A stretch of DNA of 64,000 nucleotides from an uncultured Tateyamaria sp. (GTDB taxonomy: Bacteria; Pseudomonadota; Alphaproteobacteria; Rhodobacterales; Rhodobacteraceae). Below, piece by piece: positions 28,786 through 37,391 of this stretch. The number at the start of each line of letters is the position of its first letter. Positions within the stretch are counted from its first letter, which is position 1. The DNA is taken from NCBI GenBank assembly GCA_947501275.1, contig CANMVD010000001.1, forward strand, positions 496,001-560,000. The letters run 5' to 3'. The notes under the pieces were generated by a model. The model saw only the letters and a program-made list of their open reading frames with translations, was not told the origin of the DNA and did no database searches. Both the position numbers and the translations under genes were made by a program.

Positions 28786-29670
28786 TCACGCTTTTCCATT
28801 GCCGACCATAAATCGCACAAACAACGTCGTCAGATTCTCACGACGAGACTGGTTCGGCCACACGGCGTAGAGCCCCAATGGTTGAAGCTTCCAGTCGGGG
28901 AGAACGTGCACGAGGTCGCCCCGGTCAAACCCGCGGCACGCAAGATGCTCAGGGATCGCGGTAACGCCCAGGCCCCGCGCCGCAAACTCGTAAAGAGCTT
29001 CGGCAGAATTTACCGTAACGTTTGATTTTCCGGCAACGGATGCGACGTCGCCGTTCTCAGACGTCAAATCGGTCTGATTGGCCCGCATGGCAAACCTGAT
29101 CCAGTCCCAGTCTTCAAGGTCTCTCGGTTTCGTGGGAACGGTTCTGGATCCCGCATATTCTGGGCTGGCCACCAAAAACCTTTCAGTGTGCCCGATGGTA
29201 CGCGACATCAGTTCGCTATCTTCCAGCCAACCAGCTCTAATGGCGACATCAAACCCATCTTTGATGATATCTGCGCGCCGATCCGAAAATTGAAAATCTA
29301 TGTCCACGTGAGGATGTTCACGCGTGAATTTGGCAAAGGTTTCCATCAGCTTTGTTTGAGATATGAAAGCAGGGGCAGATACTCTCAAAGACCCGGTTGG
29401 AACCCGAGCTGTTGGGCTGATCTGATCAAGTCCCAATTCGGCCGCCGCCAACATGTCTTGTGCTTTTTGATGCAGAAGGCGCCCTTCGTGGGTGAGCGAC
29501 AATTGCCGTGTTGTCCGATAGAGCAGCGTCACACCAAGCTCCGCCTCAAGCTGCGACACAACTTCGCTGACGCGCGACGGCGCAAGGCCAAGATGCTGCG
29601 CTGCGCTGCGGAACGACCCCTGATCCACTACCGTTGCAAAGATCGCGATACTGCGGAGTTTCTCAATCAT
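28786..29670 (-). CDS. LysR-family transcriptional regulator
   Basis: 294 residues. The N-terminal winged HTH is FRSAAQHLGLAPSRVSEVVSQLEAELGVTLLYRTTRQ; the rest is a substrate-binding-like effector domain. It is divergent from two secreted SnoaL/NTF2-fold genes beginning at 29793, and the 120-bp gap between them is the likely binding region. This arrangement suggests the SnoaL-like genes as targets. Effector unknown. Confidence 0.9.
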   Translation of the reverse strand: MIEKLRSIAIFATVVDQGSFRSAAQHLGLAPSRVSEVVSQLEAELGVTLLYRTTRQLSLTHEGRLLHQKAQDMLAAAELGLDQISPTARVPTGSLRVSAPAFISQTKLMETFAKFTREHPHVDIDFQFSDRRADIIKDGFDVAIRAGWLEDSELMSRTIGHTERFLVASPEYAGSRTVPTKPRDLEDWDWIRFAMRANQTDLTSENGDVASVAGKSNVTVNSAEALYEFAARGLGVTAIPEHLACRGFDRGDLVHVLPDWKLQPLGLYAVWPNQSRRENLTTLFVRFMVGNGKA

Positions 29671-29792
29671 TGTTCACCTCAGCCGATCAGTGCCGTCTGC
29701 AATTACCCAATTATTGAGAACAGACTCAAGCGATATGTGATTTGTGTGGGGCCGTGATGTGGCCTCGGAACCAGATTTTTGGAGGACCAATC

Positions 29793-30272
29793 ATGACCAT
29801 TAAAAACCTCATCAGCGCTGCATCTCTGGCCATTGTCGTGACATCCGGTACAGCTGCACTTGCAGACAACAAGGAAACTGTTTCCGTATTCTATGACTTG
29901 CTCAGCGACCCGGGAAATTCGGAGCTGGCGGAAGCATTTCGTGATGCGACGTCGGAGAACTGGGAGAGCGTCGGCAACTATTCCGGTAAAAACAAAGGCC
30001 GCGACGGCTTTCTCGGCCAGATGGGTGGATTTGCCCAACTCATGCCTGATCTGGACTGGGCTGTTCAAGAAATGCACGTAGACGGCGACACGGTGATTGT
30101 GCGCAGTCGCGCGACCGGCACACCTGTTGCCCCCTTCTTTGGGGTCGATGGCCAAGGCCGAAGCTTTGACATCATGACAATCGACATTCACCAGCTCGAG
30201 GACGGCAAGATCGTTCGCACCTACCACGTTGAGGACTGGGCCACCGGATTGCAGCAGCTCTCGGGCAAATAG
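29793..30272 (+). CDS. Secreted SnoaL-like (NTF2-fold) protein
   Basis: 159 residues: a Sec signal (ISAASLAIVVTSGTAALA), then a SnoaL/ester-cyclase-type NTF2 fold with GRDGFLGQMGGFAQLMPDLDW and a C-terminal HVEDWATGLQQL. Family members bind or transform small hydrophobic compounds; polyketide cyclases are one branch. ATG at 29793 has GGAGG upstream. It is followed 53 bases on by a second NTF2-fold gene and is divergent from a LysR gene. Periplasmic location is predicted; reaction unknown. Confidence 0.8.
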   Translation: MTIKNLISAASLAIVVTSGTAALADNKETVSVFYDLLSDPGNSELAEAFRDATSENWESVGNYSGKNKGRDGFLGQMGGFAQLMPDLDWAVQEMHVDGDTVIVRSRATGTPVAPFFGVDGQGRSFDIMTIDIHQLEDGKIVRTYHVEDWATGLQQLSGK

Positions 30273-30325
30273 CCACACACTCGGCGCATCGTAATCGGTG
30301 CGCCGTCTCATTTGAGGAGGACGAC

Positions 30326-30817
30326 ATGCAACGTAGGACTGTTTTGAAGGCATCTGTCGCGGGTGCAATCGCCATGACCTTGGCGAACCACGCGAGCGCG
30401 CAGGAACTTGACGGCACAAGCCAGGCGACACTGGATACTGTCATGGCCCTTATGGGTGCAATGGGAGCTGGCGATATGGACACACTCATTGCGTTGATGG
30501 ACGACAATATGGTCTGGCACAACGAGGGAGACAGCAACCTCCCTTGGATCGGGCCATGGAACGGGAAAGATGAAATTCTTACGTTTCTTGGAATCTTTGG
30601 TCATAACTTCCAAACGACGAAGTGGGAAAACACCGACGTCTTGGCGTCTGGCGAAACCGTCGCGGTCTTTGGCGAAATGAACGGCATCACGACCCATTCG
30701 GGCAAAGAGATCGGTGATTTCACCTTTGCTCTGCGAGCTAAGGTGCGGGACGGCAAGGTCGTTCTGTGGAACTGGTTCGAAGACAGCTATGCCGTCAGCA
30801 AAGCCTACAACGGCTGA
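30326..30817 (+). CDS. Tat-exported SnoaL-like (NTF2-fold) protein
   Basis: 163 residues with a twin-arginine signal (MQRRTVLKASVAGAIAMTLA...ASA), unlike its Sec-exported neighbour. The mature part is an NTF2/SnoaL fold: MGAMGAGDMDTLIALMDDNMVWHNEG and WNGKDEILTFLGIF. Tat export implies folding or cofactor loading in the cytoplasm. GAGGA precedes the ATG. It is probably cotranscribed with the gene at 29793. Function unknown. Confidence 0.8.
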   Translation: MQRRTVLKASVAGAIAMTLANHASAQELDGTSQATLDTVMALMGAMGAGDMDTLIALMDDNMVWHNEGDSNLPWIGPWNGKDEILTFLGIFGHNFQTTKWENTDVLASGETVAVFGEMNGITTHSGKEIGDFTFALRAKVRDGKVVLWNWFEDSYAVSKAYNG

Positions 30818-30896
30818 TTGCCACTGCGTTTTTTGGGACAGAGGGACGGCATAGGCCGTCCCGCGCCATGAGCATCAACACTAAAATAGGAAACCA

Positions 30897-31124
30897 ATGC
30901 CCACGCTTTCGAAAGTTTCAGCCGCAATATACTTTGTGCTGGTTTGTACGTCGGCTGTCGCGAATGTGTGCATTTGCATCCTGATGGCAATCTACATGCA
31001 TTATTGGAACCAGCTCTTGCTCGGGCCGCAGTCGCTGCGGGTTGGACAACGACACAGCCCTGGACCGAACAGCGTAAGAGTTTTGCCGGTTTTGTCTGAT
31101 TTACACGCCACAAACGCGAAATGA
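30897..31124 (+). CDS. Short possible membrane protein, doubtful
   Basis: A 75-codon frame with AGGAAA before its ATG and one hydrophobic segment (IYFVLVCTSAVANVCICILMAI, split here as a single helix). The second half, rich in basic and polar residues, reads like non-coding sequence, so this may be the N-terminal stub of a lost membrane protein. No family recognised. Confidence 0.25.
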   Translation: MPTLSKVSAAIYFVLVCTSAVANVCICILMAIYMHYWNQLLLGPQSLRVGQRHSPGPNSVRVLPVLSDLHATNAK

Positions 31125-31392
31125 GTTGGACGTCGTGATCGCGTTGGTGCGGGCGTCCTGCTCCTATGTCACCGGCCAGGTCGCGCAAGGCCAAACTCTG
31201 TAAGGTTCGGCGGATCACGTAATTGATTGGACTGGCGCGACGGGAAGACCTGACTGGCCCGTTCAATTTTCGTCGCTCGATTCGGCGCGCTATATTTCGG
31301 AAAGAGTTCTCCCGTGTCTCGTCTATGGTCGGATCCGAAGATGCTGCAGTGCGGCCGGTCAAAGCAGCCATTCGCTGCGCCCGAACTCGCCT
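31125..31392. other. Gene-free stretch in decayed zone
   Basis: No convincing gene. A short plus-strand piece, RASCSYVTGQV near 31155-31187, recalls the end of a short-chain dehydrogenase but is too short to claim. A CCATTCGCTGC motif lies at 31369-31379. Confidence 0.3.
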
Positions 31393-32052
31393 CTATGCTA
31401 GCTGCGAGAGCAGTCGAAATACGGGCATGAGTTGTTCAAAAAGTTTGGTAGTTCGCCTTACCAGGTTTCGTTCGATTGCAAAGGACGGGTCCGGCATATC
31501 AATCCAGGCGGCAAAGCCTTTTCGGCGCAGCGCTGCAGCGTGCGGATGGTCTTTGTCAAAGCCGGTCGGCACGCGTTTTAGGTCTGGCCCTCCAATTCGA
31601 ATACCAGCCGCGCGCAGTTCGGTTGTGAGCTGGATTAACTCTGCCCCTTTCGGTCCAGCCATCGCAGAACGGAATTCGACCAGCGCATCCTTGTCATATT
31701 GAAAAACGCCGCAGCCGAAGAATAGCTTGTCGGGAGACAGTCCAAAGAACCACATAGGCGGTTGGCCCACCTGTCCCAGCGGCGTAAACGCCATGTGCAC
31801 GTGCGTGTTGTAAGGCGTCTTGTCCTTTGAGAAACGAACGTCGCGATGAATCCGAAATATCTTGCTGCTATGGTCACAGCCGGTGAGATCCCGGAGTGCG
31901 AGCGCCGTGGCATCAACAAATTGTTTGCCTGGCTCCTTCACATGATCTTCGTAGATTGCCTTGTTTGCTGCAAACCAGTCTTTCGTGTTGTTGGCCTTCA
32001 GATCACTCAGAAAGCTCAATGTTTCCGGTGAGAAGCTGTTAAATGATGCCAT
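31393..32052 (-). CDS. DUF2461 (TIGR02453) family protein
   Basis: 219 residues of the DUF2461 family, role unknown. Conserved blocks are FLSDLKANNTKDWFAANKAIYEDHVKEP, KIFRIHRDVRFSKDKTPYNTHVHMAF and the central GVFQYDKDALVEFRSAM. ATG at 32052 is preferred over GTG at 32055. It lies in a minus-strand run with TfoX-like, MAPEG, VOC, an ECF42 sigma factor and YciI-like genes. Confidence 0.88.
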   Translation of the reverse strand: MASFNSFSPETLSFLSDLKANNTKDWFAANKAIYEDHVKEPGKQFVDATALALRDLTGCDHSSKIFRIHRDVRFSKDKTPYNTHVHMAFTPLGQVGQPPMWFFGLSPDKLFFGCGVFQYDKDALVEFRSAMAGPKGAELIQLTTELRAAGIRIGGPDLKRVPTGFDKDHPHAAALRRKGFAAWIDMPDPSFAIERNLVRRTTKLFEQLMPVFRLLSQLA

Positions 32053-32064
32053 CACATGCTCCCT

Positions 32065-32409
32065 TCAATCCTTGGCGGGCAAAGCCGCAGCGTGTGCAAG
32101 GCAAAGCTGCAACCATCGCAGCAAAGCACCATCGTCGCACGCGTCCTCATCCACATGGACAAACCCACCCAGTTTGCGCGTACCATGGATCACTGCCTCG
32201 GCGGTCGGATCGGCGAGCGCCGCAGTTTCTTGCGCTTTGCCAACCCGAAACATGAACCGGCCGACACCGTCTTTGTGACGTCGCGCGCCACTCAGCATGT
32301 TGCCACTCAAAAAGAAGCACGTCCCACCCATCATCCGTTTTTCAGATATACCCGCATGTGCGGCCAAAGCGTCGCGCATCCGGGCCTCAAGGGCCTCGTC
32401 CACGGGCAT
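32065..32409 (-). CDS. TfoX N-terminal domain protein
   Basis: A 114-residue stand-alone TfoX/Sxy N-terminal domain. MRDALAAHAGISEKRMMGGTCFFLSGNMLSG is the family core, with FMFRVGKAQETAAL and the C-terminal GGFVHVDEDAC. The start at 32409 overlaps the MAPEG stop (TGATG), showing coupling. TfoX proteins in gammaproteobacteria promote competence; the role of the single domain here is unknown. Confidence 0.87.
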   Translation of the reverse strand: MPVDEALEARMRDALAAHAGISEKRMMGGTCFFLSGNMLSGARRHKDGVGRFMFRVGKAQETAALADPTAEAVIHGTRKLGGFVHVDEDACDDGALLRWLQLCLAHAAALPAKD

Positions 32410-32807
32410 CAGGCGACCGTGCCCAACTTCCAGAGGATCGCAAGCGCAAGGACCAACATCGTCGCGTTTGTCAGCCCAGCGCCGATTGGTCTGCCTTTGC
32501 TGCCAGCAGCCGCGCGCAATCCGAAAAAGTGAATAACGCGGGCAAGAAGCAATACACCGCCGCAGCCGGCAACAAGCCAAGTGGGCGCTCCGGCAATCTC
32601 GGCCCCAGCCAGAGCCAGAATGGCAAGCGGGACATATTCGATGAAGTTCCCATGCGCCCGTATCAAGCGCAGCAGATCTTCATCCTCGCCATGCAGCAAT
32701 AAGATCCCTGTTTTGGCCCGGCGCACACCAACGGAAATAGCCATTGGAATGCTCATCAGTACAAACACTGCCGTCACCGCCAGCGAGATTTGGGGAAGCT
32801 GTTCCAT
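32409..32807 (-). CDS. MAPEG family membrane protein
   Basis: 132 residues with four predicted helices. The MAPEG hallmark RAHGNFIEYVPLAILALAGAE is present, along with RVIHFFGLRA. Eukaryotic relatives handle glutathione and eicosanoids; bacterial ones are mostly uncharacterised. It is coupled to the TfoX-like gene downstream and lies 23 bp after the VOC gene. Confidence 0.88.
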   Translation of the reverse strand: MEQLPQISLAVTAVFVLMSIPMAISVGVRRAKTGILLLHGEDEDLLRLIRAHGNFIEYVPLAILALAGAEIAGAPTWLVAGCGGVLLLARVIHFFGLRAAAGSKGRPIGAGLTNATMLVLALAILWKLGTVA

Positions 32808-32830
32808 CTGATCCCTCCTGTCGCAGGCGT

Positions 32831-33217
32831 CTAAGACGCCATGCTTTCATAGGTGATCAGAGCAAAGCGTGCGCCCTGTGGATCCGTGAGTGTCGCCATA
32901 CGCCCAACCCCCGGCATGTCCATCGCCGGTTGGATCACGCTGGCTCCTTTCGCCGTCGCAGTTGCCACACTTGCGTCGACATCCGTCACGGTGAAGAAAA
33001 TCGTCCAACTACCGGTATCTTCAGGAACCGGGGAAAAGCCACCAATCGCAGTTTCGCCGATCACGGCCGCTGAATAACTGGAACCGTCCTGCATCGGCAT
33101 GTCATTGATCGCCCAGCCCAGCACATCCTCGTAAAAGGCTTTAGCTTTGATTTGATCCGGGCCGGAATGTCCAATCCAACCTGAATTTCCGACAGTGGTC
33201 ATTTCAAGAATACTCAT
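32831..33217 (-). CDS. VOC family (glyoxalase/bleomycin-resistance fold) protein
   Basis: 128 residues, two beta-alpha-beta-beta-beta modules. KAKAFYEDVLGW and IFFTVTDVDASVATATAKGASV with TDPQGARFALI are family features. Metal ligands are not clear, so it may bind rather than transform its ligand. It is the first gene after the ECF42 sigma factor. VOC, YciI and DUF proteins are common companions and probable targets of ECF42. Confidence 0.87.
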   Translation of the reverse strand: MSILEMTTVGNSGWIGHSGPDQIKAKAFYEDVLGWAINDMPMQDGSSYSAAVIGETAIGGFSPVPEDTGSWTIFFTVTDVDASVATATAKGASVIQPAMDMPGVGRMATLTDPQGARFALITYESMAS

Positions 33218-33285
33218 GGGTCTCTCCCTTGGTTGCGCCCGTCATTTGCGGGTCTGATCCAAGGACGCATGAGATGTGGGTATCC

Positions 33286-34521
33286 CTACATGTCGCCCAA
33301 TTCTTTTTTACTGATGTCGATTTTCTCGGCGATCGTCGCCCGTTCAGGTGTTGTCGGGGATAGGCTCAATACGGCTTCAAATGCCTTTATGGCTGCCTTG
33401 TGATCGCCTACCTCTTGCAACAGCCCACCTCGCATCGCGTGAAACCAGCGATAGGACGCCAGATCGTCCGCAAGGCCCTCCGTCGCTTTCAGAGCATGGT
33501 GCGGCCCGTACAGTTTTGCTTGCGCCGCAATTAGGTTGAGCCGCACAACTGCGGTCGGTTGCAACGCATAAAGCGCAGCGTAGTGGCTTTCAATCAAGGC
33601 CCAATCGGTTTCATTGGCAGAACTCGCACGTGCATGGGCCGCAGCAATCGCTGCTTGGATAATGTAGGGGCCGCGATGCCCGATCCGCTCAGCCTTTTGC
33701 AAAAGAGCTGTCGCTTCGGCGATATTGGCGTGGTCCCACAGATTTCGGTCCTGATCATCGAGCGTAACAAGCTTTCCATCCGCATCCATCCGCGCACGTC
33801 GTCTAGCATGCTGAAGCAACAAAAGCGCAAGCAAGGCTGCCTGTTCCCCCATCGAGGGGAAGAGGACCACAAGAAGGCGGGACAGGCGGATCGCCTCTTC
33901 ACACAGTGTTAGGTTCATCTGCGTGGGCCCGGCGGAGGTCGACCAACCTTCGCTGAACATCAGGTAGATCATCAAGGACACCTCGCCCAAACGCGCGCCC
34001 CGCTCTGCAGGGCTGGGCGTTTCAAAGGCAACAGGATTGTTTGCGATCTTCTTCTTGGCGCGCGTAATGCGTTGTTCCATTGTCTTGAACTTCACCAGAA
34101 AGGCGCTGGCAATCTCCTGCACGCTCAATCCCACCACCACACGCAGGGCAATGGCGATCTGGTCGCGGCGATCAAGTTCCGGGTGGCAGCAGATGAACAG
34201 GAGCCGCAGAACATCGTCACGCATCTCGTCCGAGTCAGGCGTTTCGGCGGGCATTGGCTGAAACTCCTCGGTATGGCGCGACAGGATTGCCGCGCGGCGT
34301 TGCGATTTGCGCAACTGGTCAAGACCCGCGTTTCGGGCGGTGGCCAGCAGCCACGCCAAAGGATCGCGCGGGGCCCCGTCTTTCGACCAGACCGTCAGCG
34401 CCTTCAGGCAGGCATCGGCAAATGCCTCTTCCGCGGTGTCAATGTCGCGAAACACCCGCGTGAGCGCAGCGATGGCGCGCGGGCGTTGTTGGGCAAATGT
34501 GGCTTCCAGCCAGTCCGACAT
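33286..34521 (-). CDS. ECF42-type RNA polymerase sigma factor with C-terminal TPR extension
   Basis: 411 residues. Sigma region 2 is IDTAEEAFADACLKALTVWSKDGAPRDPLAWLLATARNAGLDQLRKSQRR; region 4 is IAIALRVVVGLSVQEIASAFLVKFKTMEQRITRAKKKI. A long C-terminal extension (about 185-411, DUF6596 and TPR-like, e.g. HKAAIKAFEAVLSLSP) replaces an anti-sigma factor as regulator in this group. The gene directly follows a YciI/DGPF gene, the defining partner of ECF42. It probably controls its own locus. Confidence 0.92.
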   Translation of the reverse strand: MSDWLEATFAQQRPRAIAALTRVFRDIDTAEEAFADACLKALTVWSKDGAPRDPLAWLLATARNAGLDQLRKSQRRAAILSRHTEEFQPMPAETPDSDEMRDDVLRLLFICCHPELDRRDQIAIALRVVVGLSVQEIASAFLVKFKTMEQRITRAKKKIANNPVAFETPSPAERGARLGEVSLMIYLMFSEGWSTSAGPTQMNLTLCEEAIRLSRLLVVLFPSMGEQAALLALLLLQHARRRARMDADGKLVTLDDQDRNLWDHANIAEATALLQKAERIGHRGPYIIQAAIAAAHARASSANETDWALIESHYAALYALQPTAVVRLNLIAAQAKLYGPHHALKATEGLADDLASYRWFHAMRGGLLQEVGDHKAAIKAFEAVLSLSPTTPERATIAEKIDISKKELGDM

Positions 34522-34524
34522 GTC

Positions 34525-34896
34525 CTATTCCGATGAAATAGCGCCCCCAGCCCAGGATACAGGCCGCACCTCAAGTCGCGCAATCGGGGAGGAGATCATC
34601 TTTGCATGTTCCAATGCCTCATCAAGATCTTTGAAGTCTGCCGCATAGAAGCCCAAAAAGTTCTCTTTGGTGTCAGCGAAAGGGCCGTCGGTGATTAACG
34701 GCGCGGCGCCTTCGATCTTGGCCGGCTCAACCATCACAGCAGAGGTAGGTGGCATCAGTTTCATCGACACAAACTCCCCCCTGGCCTTAAGGGCCTCTTG
34801 TAGAGCGCCATGGCCCGTCATCACTTCGTCCCGGCGCTCCTTCGGCAACGCTTCAAAGACACCGGGCTCCCCATAAATCGTGATTGCATAGATCAT
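34525..34896 (-). CDS. YciI family (DGPF) protein, ECF42 partner
   Basis: 123 residues with a ferredoxin-like fold and the hallmark ITDGPFADTKENFLGF. The start at 34896 (MIYAITIYGEP) has GGAGG upstream; the longer frame to 34974 is not supported. It is the first gene of the sigma-factor transcript, three bases before it. Members are small-molecule or peroxide-response proteins of uncertain activity. Confidence 0.9.
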   Translation of the reverse strand: MIYAITIYGEPGVFEALPKERRDEVMTGHGALQEALKARGEFVSMKLMPPTSAVMVEPAKIEGAAPLITDGPFADTKENFLGFYAADFKDLDEALEHAKMISSPIARLEVRPVSWAGGAISSE

Positions 34897-35253
34897 TTGA
34901 TCACCTCCGCGGTATGTTCCCATGCTGCAAGGACGCGCGAAAACATGCAAATCCGACAAACGGTCCTTGGCCAACCTCCACTACGAGGTCTCGATGCTGC
35001 GACGCGGCCTGTCAGAGCCGCCATTCGCTTCAAGTGCAAAAACTCGAACGAACGGATTCACAGTCTGCGGGACAAAGCGCCAATTCGCTGCGGTAGTGCC
35101 AAGGTCTGCTTTCGTACATCGGGATGGGAGCCAATGCTACGCCCCGGTCCATCCAATCCGTTTTTGGCGACAACGGTAAAGCAGGGTCCTGTTCAAAGTC
35201 AGCAGCGCGGGGCAGAGCGCGCAGATGGGTTCTCATGCACAGCGGGCTTTGCG
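34897..35253. other. Gene-free stretch upstream of yciI/ECF42
   Basis: It holds the control region of the sigma-factor operon near 34897-34960 and two variants of a short motif found elsewhere (CCATTCGCTT at 35021-35030 and CAATTCGCTGC at 35081-35091). No gene is supported. Confidence 0.4.
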
Positions 35254-36080
35254 CTAATAGCCTTCAGCATCGAAGGGCCTTAGCGCATCTCTGAGCCATG
35301 CAAGAACGGCCTGAACCTCCGAGCGCGCGCGCACACGGCGCGGTGTGATCGTCCGCAGCTTGCGGATTAGATCGGGTGGTCCCTTGGTCAAACGTTTGAG
35401 GTTTGCGTCCGCTTCCCCCAGGAGTTCCGGCACTATGCCCCTATACTTTCGCGTCCTGACTGCTGCGCGCACAAGTTGCGCGTCATTGGCCAGTACGCCG
35501 ACCTGCTCGGGAGAGACCCCCACGTTTTCGGGCCAAGACGTTGTGCGCATGCGAATGTGGCCGCCGCTAACCGAGGCCCAATGCAGCACCTTAGGGTCCA
35601 CATCCCGGCGGTGATATACGGAGAACGGAAACTGCGCGATTTCGGCCTCAACCTCATTGCGCTTAGCCATGACGTCAAAGCGCAAGGACAAGCTGAGCGT
35701 TGTGGTTTCTGCAATCGTGTCAACGACATCTCCAACAAAAAACAGCTGCAGCTTCGAGTATTTGGATTGGAACACGCGGACTCAACACGTGTTCGATCAG
35801 CCAGGCCGCGGTATGGATACGTACAGCACCCTCTGGCTCAATGGTTTCAATGGCGGCGGTCAGCGAAGTATGCTGGACCTGTTGTTCGATGCTTTCCGCG
35901 GTCGGCACAGTCTGCTTGCAGATGTCGGTCGGCTCGGCCCCGTCGCGTGTGCGCTTAAACAGCGGCTGACCCAAATCCCGTCCAACGTCTTGATCCGTCG
36001 CCCCACCGTGGTGTGGGTCACTTCTAACAGATAGGCGGCGCCAAGAAACGACCCCGTTGTTGAAACGGCCAGCACGTAGA
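35254..36080 (-). pseudogene. Decayed LysR-family regulator
   Basis: Pieces in shifting frames rebuild a full LysR protein: FYVLAVSTTGSFLGAAYLL then EVTHTTVGRRIKTLDG (HTH); LFKRTRDGAEPTDICKQTVP running into PEGAVRIHTAAWLIEHVLSP; and a long last frame from 35775 carrying the effector domain, FDVMAKRNEVEAEIAQFPFS onward to a stop at 35254. Frameshifts lie near 35.97 kb and 35.78 kb. It is head-to-head with the broken VPLPA-tail gene, suggesting a former regulator/target pair. Confidence 0.68.
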
Positions 36081-36091
36081 AAGGTATTGAT

Positions 36092-36815
36092 ATGAAACGG
36101 TTGCTTTTTGGGAATGACGCTTGGCCTGCTGCCACTATCGGTGGGCGCTGCAACTGTATCAAACACGTATTTCGTGGATCGTGAAATCTCGCTTGCGGAC
36201 GGGTCGCTGGGTTCCATTTTTTCGGTGTCACCGCGGTTCAACATCATCGATGTAGATGAATTTGACGCCAATTTTGGGGACACTCACTAACGTCACCGTG
36301 GATTTCGAGATTGCCTATTTGCTGAGTATCACCGCATTTGAAGACCCTGGGATTTTTGGCTCGGCCGAAGTGGAGGCGGATGCAAGAGGTCAGGTGCAGT
36401 TACGGGCGGGTTCAAACGCGACGGGTCACTCCTGGGCAACGCCTCGCGTACGTTGTCTGTCGAATGTGGTGACAGCTTCCTGGGAACGCCATGCGACAAC
36501 GATGCGGTATCCGAGTCTGTGCGCGTTTCAAGTTCCGACAGCTTGGCATATGCACCAACTGCCTTCTTTGACGCGTTCGGAACTGCGCCCAAGATTCGGG
36601 TGGACTCGACACTAAGTGTGCGGCTGCGAGACGGTGAAGAAGCGACCGGATTCATTGACTTGATGCCAGCATCGGGCGCGCGTTTTAACGTAACTGTCAG
36701 CTACGAATACGACGCGACACCGATCTCACCGGTTCCTCTTCCGGCGGCAGCTTGGGCCTTATTGGCGGCTCTTGGATTACTGTTCGGTCTAAGCAGACGG
36801 CGTCGGGCAGCCTGA
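36092..36815 (+). pseudogene. Decayed secreted protein with VPLPA-type sorting tail
   Basis: MKRLLFG at 36092 shifts into MTLGLLPLSVGAATVSNTYF (signal and mature start), then another frame with NVTVDFEIAYLLSITAFEDP, then a third from about 36440 to the stop. The end is diagnostic: ISPVPLPAAAWALLAALGLL FGLSRRRRAA, i.e. VPLPA motif, helix and basic tail, as in PEP-CTERM-like exopolysaccharide-linked export. At least three frameshifts. 36816-37353 shows no recognised gene. Confidence 0.68.
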
Positions 36816-37353
36816 CATCGCTGGTTACGTGCAAAGCTGCCGATTTTGCTTTTCCTGGCGTCCAAAACCGGTTCTCCGCCACCGCCAAGTTTATCTCGTA
36901 GCGGTCAAAGAAGGCGGTGCAGTATTGCCCCCTGCTCCAATTTAGCGGGATCTCGCGGACGGCTCAAAGGAGCCTTCCAACCAGTCTGTTTCATGCTGCA
37001 TACGCAGTCCGCTTGGCGGCCATGTGCTGTGCGAGTGAAAATGGACGCAAGTCGAGCTCACAGGTCGCGAAACTTTCAGGCCACTCGATATTTTATCTAC
37101 GTGGAAAAGGTTTCAGATGTGGTGCGAAGCGCGGTCAGCGCCGCAATGCCATGCGCTACCTGTGAAGCGCTATGGAAACACCAGTGTGCCCAACTTCGTT
37201 ATCGTCTTTTTGAGCGGGTTGGGAACTAGCCAGCAAAATGCAAAGAACGACCACTTTCGCGACTGTCGCAGCGCGACCCACTCATTGGGGTTATTTTATG
37301 AATAATCCGCCCAAAGTTGGGTTTGAGGGCAATCAGAAGTCTCTGCTGAAGTG
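36816..37353. other. Gene-free stretch before the BCCT terminator
   Basis: No frame resembles a known protein. Several short overlapping frames with no codon bias are present, consistent with eroded sequence. Confidence 0.4.
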
Positions 37354-37380
37354 ATAGGCCGCGTATTTGCCGCGGCCTAT
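37354..37380 (-). terminator. Strong 10-bp hairpin after the BCCT gene
   Basis: ATAGGCCGCG-N7-CGCGGCCTAT, a perfect 10-bp stem, lies 12 bases past the minus-strand BCCT stop. There is no T-run; it is a transcript-end hairpin by position. Confidence 0.6.
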
Positions 37381-37391
37381 GCGATGACGGT

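Noticed and set aside
31125-31200. Possible short-chain dehydrogenase end (RASCSYVTGQV)
   Set aside because: Only about eleven residues match; too short to call even as a remnant.
37354-37380. Riboswitch or attenuator at the BCCT gene
   Set aside because: The hairpin lies after the stop codon on the minus strand, so it is at the 3' end rather than in a leader.
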